Assembly: GCA_016125385.1 (NCBI GenBank) | Contig: WGLV01000018.1 | Coordinates: 1 to 64,000 of the forward strand | Origin: a bacterium | GTDB taxonomy: Bacteria; Hinthialibacterota; Hinthialibacteria; Hinthialibacterales; Hinthialibacteraceae | Direction: 5' to 3' | Length of the DNA stretch: 64,000 nt | Shown here: one piece after another, positions 30,198-39,274 of the stretch | Layout of the letters: every line of letters begins with the position of its first letter | Numbering within the stretch: position 1 is the first letter of the stretch | The notes under the pieces: generated by a model | Database searches by the model: none | Seen by the model: the letters and a program-made list of their open reading frames with translations, nothing else | Told to the model about the DNA's origin: nothing | Program-made: the position numbers and the translations under genes

Positions 30198-32687
30198 TTA
30201 CGGCGTAAAGGTGATGACCTCGTCGACCGGGCTGACCGCGCTGAGGCCAGAATCGGGGTTTACCACCTTGAGGCGGAAGGTTTGCGTCGCCGACACGCCG
30301 AAGTAATTGGCAGAAACCGACTGAGTCAGCTCGTCTTGATCGATTCCGCCGAATTTGGGCGAAATGCTGATATCGGCCGCGTCGGTAATGACCGGCAGCG
30401 CGATCTCATCGCCGCCCGTGGTGGGAATAAGGTAAACCCGTGTGACCGTCTCCATGTCGCCGCCGAATATGCCGAGCCCGCGGAAGTTGTCGCCCACCAC
30501 GGTGAACTGAACGTCATTCGAGACGGAGAGCGTCTGCTCGTTCCAGTCGCCGTCGGCGTTGATCAGCGTGGGCGGCTGCGGATCGTTCAGCGCGAAGGTA
30601 TTCACGATCGGGGTTCCGCCGGTGTTCCAGATTTTGACGGAAAGGTCGCCGGTGGCGCTGACCGTCAGCGGCGCGAGCGACAGCACGGCGGAGAAATTAT
30701 CGATGCTGACGACGGGCGTATTGCCGTTCACCGAACGCGGGGTTCCATCCTGAACGTAGGTCACGTCCTGAATGGTCACGTTCAGCGCGGCGGGCGAGAA
30801 GCCCTGTCCCTGCCAGATCAGCGAGAAGACCTGGTCGGTTTGAAGCGGATACGACTCGCTGGCGGGGTCGTAGGTAAAGCCGCTGATTCCACCGACTTCG
30901 ATGTTGAACGCATCCACCGTGACGGTGTTGGCCAGCGAGACGGTGAACGGATCGCTCACCAGCCCCGAAACCGGATTTTTGACGGTGATATTAAACGTTC
31001 CCGGATCGAAGTTGTCTTGAATCTCGAACGCGTCGAGCACCAGCTGAGTCTGACCGCGCGAGTCGAAATCAAATGACTGGGTATACGCCAGCGTCCGATT
31101 CCCCTGGCGAATCGTCACCGTACTGGCGTCGGCTTCGTCGGCTCCGGTAAACAGCGGGCGGAAGTTTTCGCCGTTGATGGTGAGGATGGTGTCGTTTCCA
31201 CTCAACGGGAACGGCGCGGGGTCGACCGAGGTGATTACCGGTTTGGGCGCTTTGGCCAAGGTGAATGAAACCGCGTTCGATTGGGCGCCATCGCTACGCG
31301 TGACCTGCAGCGTGGCGGTGACGTCCTGGGTAAAGCTGGCCGCCTTGGGCAGCGTCACCCGCAGGCCGTTTTGCTGAACCACCGGGGTCAGATTGACCGT
31401 GCCGCTGGGCAGGGTCAGTTTGACCTGACTGACCGGGGTGAGGTCCTGACCGGCGATCAGGGCGCGGTTCTGGCTGTCTGTGTAGAAGACCGGCGCGTCG
31501 AGCGGGCTGACGCTGGCGATCACCGGGTCGCCGCCGCTCGGGATGGCGTCATACACCTTCAGGTTATCGAGAAACGCGCCGCTGGCGCTGACCGACGTAT
31601 CGCTCTCAAAGCGAATCGAGATGCGAAGCCCCTGATCTTTGGGCAGGTTGATTTCAACGTGTTTGTAGTCGCTCGCTTCCAGCGCGAATTTGCCGTTCGC
31701 GAAATCGAGCTGGGTATCGAAGAGACCGTCGAAGGTTCCCTGGGCGAGCGGGCCGCCTGAAACCGAGTTGTCGTCTTCGATCACAACGTTGTCGTTGTTG
31801 ATGTCGAGCATCTCCCACGTATCCGAGCCGAAGCGTTGAACCTCGACGATCAGGAAGTCATGGACCGTGGTGGTGACGGGGTCGAAGTCCCAGGCGACGT
31901 CGAATGCGACGCGCGGGGTGACCGCCCCGGCGGTGTTGAACAGTTTGTCGATCTCCATGATGGAGGTCTGGTTGTTCTGATAGAAGTAGAAGTCCTGATT
32001 GAAGGCGGCGCTTTTCGGCTCGCTGAGCGCGATGCCGTCTTCAGGGAACTGGGCCTGCGAATGGTCGAAAATGTACCAGCCAACCAGATCGTTGCCGGAA
32101 CGCAGCCGGTTTTGCGCGATCAGTTCCTGACGCTTCGCCGCGGTGATGGTGTCTTCTGAATAGGTGATCAGACTGGTGTCGGTGACCGCGTTCAGGTCAT
32201 CGAAGTCAGTAAAGAACTCTTCAAACACGCCGGAAGGCGTGGGGACGGGCGTCTGGGTCGGCCCCGGCGTCGCGGTCGGGAATGGAGTTTCGGTTGGTGG
32301 AACCGGCGTCGCGGTTGGAGGGAGCGGAGTGGGCGTATCGCCGCCGGGAATCGGAGTCGGCGTATTGACGGGCAGTGGAGTCGGCGTATCTTCAGGCAGA
32401 GGCGTCTCAGTGGGCGCGGGCAGCGTCGGGGTGGTGGTCGGCCCGGCGATCACGCCGCCGTATGCGTTGATTAACTCGAGCAGATCGAGCTGGTTGACCA
32501 CGCCGTCGGTGTTAAAGTCGGTCTTGAACGGGCCGGTAACGTTTTGCCATTCGGCGGCCATCTGAAACAGATCGGTTTTGTCGATCGTATTGCCCTGATC
32601 CTGCGTGAAGCCCGTTAACGCGGCGGTTGCGATCAATATCGCGGCGAAGAGGCTCCAAACCCTCGTTCCAATCATCGGTTTCATCAT
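30198..32687 (-). CDS. Secreted protein: dockerin-like motif, Thr/Pro linker, jelly-roll-like region, TIG/IPT repeats
   Basis: About 829 residues. A signal peptide (MMKPMIG..., hydrophobic to ALTGFTQ) is followed by dockerin-like helices with a calcium loop TDFNTDGVVNQLDLLEL (about residues 55-75), then a linker of about 70 residues made largely of Thr and Pro, then a beta-rich domain (~155-380) that could bind carbohydrate, and at least three or four IPT/TIG immunoglobulin-like repeats (PVITSVDPAPFPLSGND is a typical start). The start at 32687 has AAGGGTGG ahead. The protein probably attaches to polysaccharides or other secreted enzymes at the cell surface. The dockerin placed at the N-terminus ahead of a Thr/Pro linker is unusual. 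Confidence 0.8.
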   Translation of the reverse strand: MMKPMIGTRVWSLFAAILIATAALTGFTQDQGNTIDKTDLFQMAAEWQNVTGPFKTDFNTDGVVNQLDLLELINAYGGVIAGPTTTPTLPAPTETPLPEDTPTPLPVNTPTPIPGGDTPTPLPPTATPVPPTETPFPTATPGPTQTPVPTPSGVFEEFFTDFDDLNAVTDTSLITYSEDTITAAKRQELIAQNRLRSGNDLVGWYIFDHSQAQFPEDGIALSEPKSAAFNQDFYFYQNNQTSIMEIDKLFNTAGAVTPRVAFDVAWDFDPVTTTVHDFLIVEVQRFGSDTWEMLDINNDNVVIEDDNSVSGGPLAQGTFDGLFDTQLDFANGKFALEASDYKHVEINLPKDQGLRISIRFESDTSVSASGAFLDNLKVYDAIPSGGDPVIASVSPLDAPVFYTDSQNRALIAGQDLTPVSQVKLTLPSGTVNLTPVVQQNGLRVTLPKAASFTQDVTATLQVTRSDGAQSNAVSFTLAKAPKPVITSVDPAPFPLSGNDTILTINGENFRPLFTGADEADASTVTIRQGNRTLAYTQSFDFDSRGQTQLVLDAFEIQDNFDPGTFNITVKNPVSGLVSDPFTVSLANTVTVDAFNIEVGGISGFTYDPASESYPLQTDQVFSLIWQGQGFSPAALNVTIQDVTYVQDGTPRSVNGNTPVVSIDNFSAVLSLAPLTVSATGDLSVKIWNTGGTPIVNTFALNDPQPPTLINADGDWNEQTLSVSNDVQFTVVGDNFRGLGIFGGDMETVTRVYLIPTTGGDEIALPVITDAADISISPKFGGIDQDELTQSVSANYFGVSATQTFRLKVVNPDSGLSAVSPVDEVITFTP
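32225..32445 (-). repeat. Low-complexity DNA encoding the Thr/Pro linker
   Basis: Within the dockerin/TIG gene, about 220 bases encode tandem variations on TPTPLP, TETPLP and TATPVP. The imperfect repeats make this a likely hot spot for length change by slippage. Confidence 0.75.
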
Positions 32688-33143
32688 TCGTTCCACCCTT
32701 ACTGTGCGGTTGGTTCCAAGGTTCATTACAGACAAAAAAAGACTCACGCGCGGTTTTCCGCCTGTTTTCAGAAAGCATTCGCGGCCCGGAAACGTCTGGC
32801 GCAACCCGCTGCTGAAAACGCTCTAACCGCCCGTGTGTGAATGATCTAGAGCGCGATTGAGGCGAGACGCCCCAACAGTACTATGCACTATAGCAAATGT
32901 CGACGGCTTTGTCATGTTTCACAGCCGGAGGGCGGGTGAATGCGCCCCCTTTCCGCGGTCTCGCGGCGTTGTACAATACCCCTCATTGGATCAATGCGGC
33001 TGGCGGCGCCAGCTTGGGTACTATTTTCGAAATGCGTAACACCGTCCGGTCCGGTTCGGCGGCCGACGGTGGAGAGTCAAAACCACACCGGCTATCGGGT
33101 TCGTGGTCCGGGTTGATTTGCAAGGATTCTGATTGGACGCTTT
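32688..33143. other. 456-base divergent intergenic region
   Basis: Separates the minus-strand dockerin/TIG gene from the plus-strand phosphodiesterase gene and must hold both promoters. Short open frames occur (for example 32857-33039), but they have no ribosome sites or protein-like composition. No clear operator or structured RNA was seen. Confidence 0.5.
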
Positions 33144-33641
33144 ATGACTGATTTTCAAGAACATACCACGGTAGGCGTGGTGTCGGATACACACCTGCCC
33201 GAAGAAGGCCCCCTGCCCTTGCAGTTACTCGCCGCGCTCGAAAAAGTGGACGTCATCATCCACCTCGGCGACTTTAACGACGTGCAGGCTTATAAAGAAT
33301 TTCAGAAGATCGCCCCGCTGATCGCCGTCTACGGCAATCTCGACAGCGATGAAGTGCGCTCGTTATTACCTGAAAAAAAGCGCATCGAGATCAACGGCTA
33401 TAACCTGGGGCTGATTCATGGCTGGGGCCCGCGCAAGAACATCGAAAAGCGGGTCGCCAACGCCTTCGACAACGTCGACATTATTCTCTTCGGTCATTCA
33501 CACATTCCCTATAACGGCTATCACGGCGATACGCTGATTTTTAACCCCGGCAGCGCCACCTGTAACATGCAGGGCCCGGGTACCTACGGCATCCTCGAAC
33601 TGGGCGAACGCATCACTCATAAGATTATCCAGCTGGATTAA
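33144..33641 (+). CDS. YfcE/MJ0936-type metallophosphoesterase
   Basis: A 165-residue calcineurin-like phosphodiesterase. All metal-binding motifs are present in order: GVVSDTHLP, HLGDFND, YGNLDSDE, LIHGWGP and FGHSHIPY, followed by NPGSATC. Members use Mn2+ or Ni2+ to split phosphodiester bonds of small molecules or RNA ends. It stands alone and is followed by a terminator, so its pathway is unknown. Confidence 0.92.
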   Translation: MTDFQEHTTVGVVSDTHLPEEGPLPLQLLAALEKVDVIIHLGDFNDVQAYKEFQKIAPLIAVYGNLDSDEVRSLLPEKKRIEINGYNLGLIHGWGPRKNIEKRVANAFDNVDIILFGHSHIPYNGYHGDTLIFNPGSATCNMQGPGTYGILELGERITHKIIQLD

Positions 33642-33661
33642 CAGGCAATTTTCATCAAGAT

Positions 33662-33700
33662 AAAAAAAGCCGCCCTTCGGAACCCGAGGGGCGGATTTCG
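33662..33700. terminator. Bidirectional terminator
   Basis: CCGCCCTTCGG (33670-33680), a 3-base loop and CCGAGGGGCGG (33684-33694) form an 11-bp stem with one T-G pair. On the minus strand the stem is followed by seven T residues (AAAAAAA at 33662-33668), ending the speD-speE gene; on the plus strand by ATTTCGTTTT. Confidence 0.88.
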
Positions 33701-33724
33701 TTTTAACTCTTGATAATGTTTTAT

Positions 33725-34963
33725 TTACGCGATCACCTGAGCAACCGCGCGGGGAAATACCGCACGCAGCCGGGGGGGGATGGCGAACATGGCGTGAAAC
33801 GTCTCCGGCGAAAGAATCTCCAGATCGGTCAGCCCGCGCGATTCCATCCGCTGTTGCAGCGCCGCCGGGCCGGGCAACGGCTCCGAACCGGCCTGGCATA
33901 ACATGAAACCCATAATCGAAGCGTAAGCGGGTACGTATTGCAGGTACGCATCGGCCCGCTCAAATACCCCGTAGACGCGGCGCGCGGCCTCGGCCGAACG
34001 CTCTTCGATCACGTAAGGCGCGCCGACGTGGAGCGATAACAGCCCGTCTTCCGCCAGCAGACGGCGAAGATCGGCGTAAAATTCCGTGGTGAACAGCGCC
34101 TCGCTGCATCCCGACGGATCGGTGCTGTCGATGAGGATCACGTCGAAGCGGTCATCCGAGGCGCGGACGAATTCACGGGCGTCTTCAATGCGGACGCTGA
34201 CGCGGGGATCGTCGAACACGCCGTCATGCAACCGGTCGAGATGTTCGCGCGAGACGCGCACCACTTCAGGGTCGATATCGACGATCGCGCATTCTTCAAC
34301 GGAGGGGTGACGCAACGCCTCGCGCGCCGCCACGCCGTCGCCGCCGCCGCAGATCAGCACGCGGCGCGGTTCAGCGTGAGTCAGCAGGGGGACGTGAACC
34401 AGCGGTTCATGATAAAACGCGGTGTCGCGCTCGCTGGCCTGAAACACGCCGTCGATCGCCAGGGTACGCCCGAAGACGGGCGTTTCGGCCACCACCATCT
34501 CCTGAAACCGGCTGCGGCGCGAAGCGATCAGCTTGTCGACTTCCATGTAATAGCCGTGTCCCTCGATCAGTTTATCCTGCAGGCGGGGGATCATCGACGA
34601 TTCTTCGGCGAGATGCTGTTTGGGGGCGAACAGGCGGCGCACCGCCTCGCCAAGCCGCCGGGTGCGCTCGGTATTGTCGCGGATGTAGTTGCAGACGCTG
34701 ATATCGACCAGGGCGAGGTTTTCAAACTCGGGCCAGGTGTGGATGACCAGATGAGACTCGGCGAGAATGATCGCAAGCGTGTACCCGCCGCCGTCAAACG
34801 CGTAGCCCGCTTCGTTCAGATCGGTAAAGCCCACCTCGCGGATCGCCTCGCGCAGACGGGGCGAGGCGGCCTCCGGCTTCAACATCAAATCGGAGCCGCA
34901 CTGGCAGTTCTGCAACAGCAGGCGGAGGTCGGTTCCCGAGGGATAAGCGGCGTTACCGGTCAT
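33725..34963 (-). CDS. Fusion of AdoMet-decarboxylase-like and spermidine-synthase-like domains
   Basis: A 412-residue two-domain protein. Residues ~1-120 are a pyruvoyl-type S-adenosylmethionine decarboxylase (SpeD class 1b): the self-cleavage site AES-HLVIHTWPEF with Ser70 as predicted pyruvoyl source, His75, and the proton-donor-like Cys91. Residues ~135-412 are a spermidine synthase: GYYMEVDKLIA, IDGVFQASERDTAFYHE, ICGGGDGVAARE (cofactor loop) and LIDSTDPSG with catalytic Asp. Together they would decarboxylate AdoMet and pass the aminopropyl group to a diamine. Several substrate-pocket positions differ from classical synthases (the DE-YHE region reads DTAFYHE, and GPAE reads GCSE). The start at 34963 has AGGAAG ahead; longer starts at 35017 and 35074 are possible. 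No partner polyamine gene is adjacent. Confidence 0.85.
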   Translation of the reverse strand: MTGNAAYPSGTDLRLLLQNCQCGSDLMLKPEAASPRLREAIREVGFTDLNEAGYAFDGGGYTLAIILAESHLVIHTWPEFENLALVDISVCNYIRDNTERTRRLGEAVRRLFAPKQHLAEESSMIPRLQDKLIEGHGYYMEVDKLIASRRSRFQEMVVAETPVFGRTLAIDGVFQASERDTAFYHEPLVHVPLLTHAEPRRVLICGGGDGVAAREALRHPSVEECAIVDIDPEVVRVSREHLDRLHDGVFDDPRVSVRIEDAREFVRASDDRFDVILIDSTDPSGCSEALFTTEFYADLRRLLAEDGLLSLHVGAPYVIEERSAEAARRVYGVFERADAYLQYVPAYASIMGFMLCQAGSEPLPGPAALQQRMESRGLTDLEILSPETFHAMFAIPPRLRAVFPRAVAQVIA

Positions 34964-35265
34964 GAAGCGGTCTTCCTGTTCATAAAACGGGGCTATCGTC
35001 AGCGGACTCAATCGCATGCCCGAACCGTTGGAAGCGAGGAGCCGGAATCCGGGCAGCAGAGTATTATGCCTCAAAACGCCTCAAAACGTAACCGTTAGGT
35101 TTTGATTAATTCCGCTCAACTCGGCGCTGACGAGGCGGATTGGCGGGTTTGTGATATTGTTTTGCGCCGGACGGGCGAGGTTCGCGTTATGCGCGCCTCC
35201 ATGAATCCGTTTTCCGTGGATAGGATGTACGGATTCCGTCTTTTTCTTCACCCAAAAGGAACCTT
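34964..35265. other. 302-base divergent intergenic region
   Basis: Lies between the polyamine fusion gene (minus) and the large secreted-protein gene (plus). It holds the strong ribosome site AAAGGAACC of the plus-strand gene; no terminator, operator or small gene was recognised. Confidence 0.45.
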
Positions 35266-37704
35266 ATGACGATGCGTCTTTCTTTTCGCTTGATCACGCG
35301 CGGCCTCGCCGCGCTCCTGATACTCGCCCTGTCTTACGCCGCGCGCGCCGCCGAGCCCGCCGCGCTGGTGTATTCCGCCTCGCACGTGATGGATGCGCGC
35401 GCGCTGGCGAGCCGCGTCAACTGGCGCGAGGGCATGATCGATCAACAGAGCCTCGCGCCCCAAAACCTCGCGGGCGATTTCTGGCGTGCCTCGGTGAAGG
35501 CCGCGCTGTTCGGCGAACGCGAACGCCTCAACGCCGCCGAACAGGCGTTGCGCGCCGCTCTGGAAGCCGCCGAGCCCGCCCGCTCCAGCCTGGAAGACGC
35601 CGCCTGTCTGCTGGAAGGCTACGACCTGCTGATGGCGCTGCCTGAATGGGCCGGCGCCCCGGCCGAACAGAAACAGACCCTCGCCGCGTTGTGGGCCGGC
35701 CGCGCCGACGAGGCGCTGGGTTCCGCGCCCGGCGCGCAGGGCTTCGCCGCGTGGCGCGCGCTGGAATGGTACGCGGGCGCGTTGTTGAAACGGGATGATT
35801 TCGCCCAGGCGGCGCGCACGGGCGACGCCGCCGGTCCCGCGCTGACGGCGGCGCTTCAGGACCGCGTCACCTCGGACGGTCTGTACGGCCGATCGATCGG
35901 TGAACATCTCCAAACCGCCGAGTATGTCACCCTGGCGGCTTCGGCGTTGAAATCGGCCTCGCCTGAAGCATTCGTCACGCTCTCGCCTTTCGCGGACGCG
36001 ATGGTGAACGCAACCATCGAGCTGACCTGGCCCAACGGCGTCTGGCCCGCGTCGCTTTCTTCAAACGACGCTTCACCGCGGCGCACGTCGCGCCTGCTTG
36101 AGCGAGGTTATGCGGCGCTGGGCGACCTGAAGGCCTCCAACCTGTTGAAAACGATCTACCAGACCGCTCCGCGCCCCGCCGAAAACGCGCTGATCGGCGA
36201 GATCATTTTGCCCCGGGTTCCACTGAGCATGGGCTCAGCGCTGATGCCGCAGAGCGGCGCGGCGATCTTGCGCGGCGCCAGCAACGGAGCGACCGCCGAA
36301 GTAACGCTCGATTCAGGCATCTCGCGCTTTGGCGCCAAAGCCGGCCTCTTGTCGGTTCACATTCAGTCGAACGATGGCCGCGCGGCGGGTTCATCCCGCG
36401 TCGTCATCGACGGCATGGAGCAGATTCAACCCGCCGACGACCCCGCCACGCCGCAGAACGCGCTGGTGGCCGATATGAAAGAGATTCCACAAATCGGGAC
36501 CTACGTCACCGCGCAGGCCAGCGGCGTATACGGCGAGCGGGCGGCGTACGCCAATAACCAGATCGCGAATTTTTCGTCGGGGACCTACCAGCGCGCGCTC
36601 TATCAGAGCGGCGACCTGTTGATCGATCTCTTCTGGGTGCGCGGCGGCTCAAAGCATGAGTTTCAGGCGACTCACCCCGGCGGCTGGGAGCAGCCGGACG
36701 CCGGAACCGCCTTCGTGCGCTCCAGGAGCAAAGACCCGCTCGCCGAACGGTTATGGCTGGCGAATCCGAACCGCGTTCAGACGCGCGTCGACGCCGCCGA
36801 TCCTTCGCTCGCGGTTTTTGAATACGACGGCCAGCCCGGCGACGGAAACCTCTTCGCGGCGGTGCATGAATATTCAATCGCCGACGCCAGCGGAGAAACC
36901 GCCGAGCCCGACACGAAGATCGAGATGCTCCGGCTCGACCCCGCCCCCAACGACCGCAACTTTCAGGCGATCGCCTTCACGGTGGTGCGCGGCCAGCGCG
37001 CCGACCTGTTTTTCGCCTCGCTCGACCCCGATCAGGAATACAAGACGCGCTGGCGGGATTCCGACTTCACCCTGAAGGGCGAGTTCGCCCACGTTCACAT
37101 CACCAACGGCCTGATTGACTGGTTGTACTCGATCAACGGGACCAACCTGCAGGCGGGCAATTTTGGCGTCAAAACCGTCAAGCCGATTCAATACGGCGCG
37201 CTGGGACGGGTCGATCAGGCGGAAGATCTGGCGACCTCGGTGCTCGATTATCCCATGGCGATCGACGAGCCGCCGATGCACGAGTCGCTGCTGGCGCTCG
37301 ATCAGGACGCAGCGGGCGTCATCTATCAGCCGATCTGGGTCAAAGCGCTCGATTACCGTTTTGAGCCCAACGAACCACAGCGCATGCAGGTGATCCAACC
37401 CGCGCTCGACATGACGGGCCCCGCCAACGCCGGAATCCGGCTGCGCGGCGGATTGCAGGTCATCTACCACAACCTGGTTCTGCTGACCCGCCGGGTTGAA
37501 AAAGGTCACGAGATCTATCACCTCGTCACCACCAATCCGGTCACCGTGCGCGTACCGGTGTGGAACGACCTCACGCATATATATTTCACCCAGTCGACCA
37601 TCATCGACCGGCGGCGCGGCGAAGCCAAAGACGGCGTGATCGAGTTTACCGCCCAGCCGACCGAAACCAACAACGGCATGATGGAATTTCTGCATTACCG
37701 CTGA
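35266..37704 (+). CDS. Large secreted protein, possibly heparinase II/III-like
   Basis: An 812-residue exported protein with a signal peptide (RLSFRLITRG, hydrophobic core, cleaved near ARA-AEP). The first ~330 residues are Ala/Leu-rich helices that look like an alpha-toroid, and the rest (about 340-812) is beta-rich with many Asp/Asn/Gly turns. This order, helical toroid then a large beta-sandwich, is what polysaccharide lyases of the heparinase II/III and alginate-lyase kind show. However, I could not pick out the catalytic Tyr/His pair with confidence, so the enzymatic call is tentative. The ribosome site AAAGGAACC is good. A group of small palindromes follows the stop codon. Confidence 0.6.
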   Translation: MTMRLSFRLITRGLAALLILALSYAARAAEPAALVYSASHVMDARALASRVNWREGMIDQQSLAPQNLAGDFWRASVKAALFGERERLNAAEQALRAALEAAEPARSSLEDAACLLEGYDLLMALPEWAGAPAEQKQTLAALWAGRADEALGSAPGAQGFAAWRALEWYAGALLKRDDFAQAARTGDAAGPALTAALQDRVTSDGLYGRSIGEHLQTAEYVTLAASALKSASPEAFVTLSPFADAMVNATIELTWPNGVWPASLSSNDASPRRTSRLLERGYAALGDLKASNLLKTIYQTAPRPAENALIGEIILPRVPLSMGSALMPQSGAAILRGASNGATAEVTLDSGISRFGAKAGLLSVHIQSNDGRAAGSSRVVIDGMEQIQPADDPATPQNALVADMKEIPQIGTYVTAQASGVYGERAAYANNQIANFSSGTYQRALYQSGDLLIDLFWVRGGSKHEFQATHPGGWEQPDAGTAFVRSRSKDPLAERLWLANPNRVQTRVDAADPSLAVFEYDGQPGDGNLFAAVHEYSIADASGETAEPDTKIEMLRLDPAPNDRNFQAIAFTVVRGQRADLFFASLDPDQEYKTRWRDSDFTLKGEFAHVHITNGLIDWLYSINGTNLQAGNFGVKTVKPIQYGALGRVDQAEDLATSVLDYPMAIDEPPMHESLLALDQDAAGVIYQPIWVKALDYRFEPNEPQRMQVIQPALDMTGPANAGIRLRGGLQVIYHNLVLLTRRVEKGHEIYHLVTTNPVTVRVPVWNDLTHIYFTQSTIIDRRRGEAKDGVIEFTAQPTETNNGMMEFLHYR

Positions 37705-37803
37705 CCGGCGCGATCATCGCGCCAGCCTCGCGAGGCCGCGCGGCTTGATGGCGCGGCCCGCCCTCGGTCATACTGATGAATCCATCGGCGGCGAGGTGAT
37801 CTC

Positions 37804-38121
37804 ATGGGCGGACGGGTACTGATTCTCACATTGACCGGCGTTTTGATATTCTGCGCGGTCGCGCAGGCGCAGGTCGCGGGGTTTTCGCTGAACGGGCATG
37901 GCGGCGCGCTGACGCCGCACAACCAGATGACGCAGGGCGAAAAAAGCGGCCCGGACAACCTCAAGCAATCCGACATGAATCCATACGGAATCGCCGAACC
38001 CATCGTCGCCCTGCTGGGCACGCTGGTGTTTTTTGGAATCTTCGCCATCGGGTACGTGTACGTCCGGGGGCTGCCGTCTGAAAAAGAGCTCCATAAACAG
38101 CGAAAAAAGAAAAAACTCTGA
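37804..38121 (+). CDS. Small exported/membrane protein
   Basis: A 105-residue protein with an N-terminal signal segment (LILTLTGVLIFCAVAQAQ), a polar middle part and a second hydrophobic segment (about residues 67-86, VALLGTLVFFGIFAIGYVYV) followed by a very basic tail (HKQRKKKKL). The tail should stay in the cytoplasm. GAGGTG precedes the ATG. The next gene starts five bases after its stop, so it belongs to a transcription unit with the TPR-like protein and the flippase. Function unknown. Confidence 0.65.
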   Translation: MGGRVLILTLTGVLIFCAVAQAQVAGFSLNGHGGALTPHNQMTQGEKSGPDNLKQSDMNPYGIAEPIVALLGTLVFFGIFAIGYVYVRGLPSEKELHKQRKKKKL

Positions 38122-38125
38122 CCGG

Positions 38126-39274
38126 ATGACGTCTTCACTCGCCAAAACCCTGTTTTTGGTACTCATCGCCGCGGTGATCACGGCGGCCACGGCGCCGCTG
38201 TGGCTCAAACCGGCCGATTCCTTCGATCTCTGGCTGCTTCGAATCGCGGAAGAACATCAACCCGAAGCGGCGCTGAAAAACGCGGAGGCCTGGCTCGATT
38301 TTCAATCGCATACGCTCGGCGCGGACGAAGACGCCGCCAACCGGCTCGCCAGCCTTCATTTTCAACTCGCACAGGCGCTGACCGCTTCCACTCATCCCGA
38401 CAACGGCGCCGCCATGCGTCATTACCTGGCCTGCATCGAGGCCGCTCCCGATCATCGCCACGGCTGGCCGTATTTTCTGGCGGCGCAGCTGATGGAAGAC
38501 TCGCACGCGCCCGGCGCGCGCGACGTCGCCGGGATGTATCAGCGCGCGGCGGACCACGATTTCGGCAAGCTCGCGCTCAACGCGGGGTTCCGCATCGCGC
38601 TATGGAACTCGCGCGCGGCCAGCCTGGGGCCTCAGGACCCGCGCGGCGCGTATCAGTTCATCCGCTTTGTTTCAAAAAACCCCGCGCGCGACGCGGAAGC
38701 GCTGAAAGACGCTCTCTGGCTTGACCGGCCCGAAGCGATGTACCTGCGCGCGCTGGCGGCGGCCGACCCGGGCGAGGCGCGCGAGGCGATGTCGGGTTTC
38801 GCCCGCTTGCGGCCCGAAGACGCCTCGGCGCGCTATTATCTCGACCGCTGGAGCGGCGAGGCGCGTGGAACCTACCCGGAAGACGGCGGCCTGCTGGCGT
38901 CGTTCGCGGCGCCGCGCGCATTTGAAGCCCCCGAGCCGCTGTTGACGCAAAACGCCGAACTGATGGCCGACTTTTTCATCGCCGGCGCCAGCGCCGGGCG
39001 CGTCATCGAAATCAACGTGGAATTTGAAAACCCCTCGCGAACGCCGCTGGAATTCGCGGTGCGATGCAACGGACAAGAACAGACGTTTACACTGAACGGA
39101 GACCGCCGGCGGGCGATCGCCGCCCGCTTCGCCAACGCCGCTGAACGCAACCTCATCGAAGCGCAGCCGCGCTTTCAAACCGATACTCCCTCCTCGAACG
39201 ATCTCTGGGTGCGGCTGACCCGGCTGGACGCATCCGCGATCGATGCAGAAAACGCCGCGGAGTCCGCGCGTTGA
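38126..39274 (+). CDS. Membrane-anchored TPR-like protein
   Basis: A 382-residue protein with one N-terminal membrane span (residues ~8-24) and an Ala-rich helical periplasmic part that looks like tetratricopeptide or Sel1-type repeats (about 45-230), followed by a smaller beta-rich region. The start at 38126 is chosen because it begins the membrane span and follows the previous stop by four bases; the frame upstream is only overlap. Its stop overlaps the TTG start of the flippase gene, a sign of coupled translation. A role in assembling or handling the exported polysaccharide is plausible but is inferred only from the neighbours. Confidence 0.65.
   Translation: MTSSLAKTLFLVLIAAVITAATAPLWLKPADSFDLWLLRIAEEHQPEAALKNAEAWLDFQSHTLGADEDAANRLASLHFQLAQALTASTHPDNGAAMRHYLACIEAAPDHRHGWPYFLAAQLMEDSHAPGARDVAGMYQRAADHDFGKLALNAGFRIALWNSRAASLGPQDPRGAYQFIRFVSKNPARDAEALKDALWLDRPEAMYLRALAAADPGEAREAMSGFARLRPEDASARYYLDRWSGEARGTYPEDGGLLASFAAPRAFEAPEPLLTQNAELMADFFIAGASAGRVIEINVEFENPSRTPLEFAVRCNGQEQTFTLNGDRRRAIAARFANAAERNLIEAQPRFQTDTPSSNDLWVRLTRLDASAIDAENAAESAR

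Noticed and set aside
30141-31076. 311-codon plus-strand frame opposite the TIG-repeat gene
   Set aside because: It starts inside a terminator, lacks a ribosome site and is antisense to a well-supported secreted protein.
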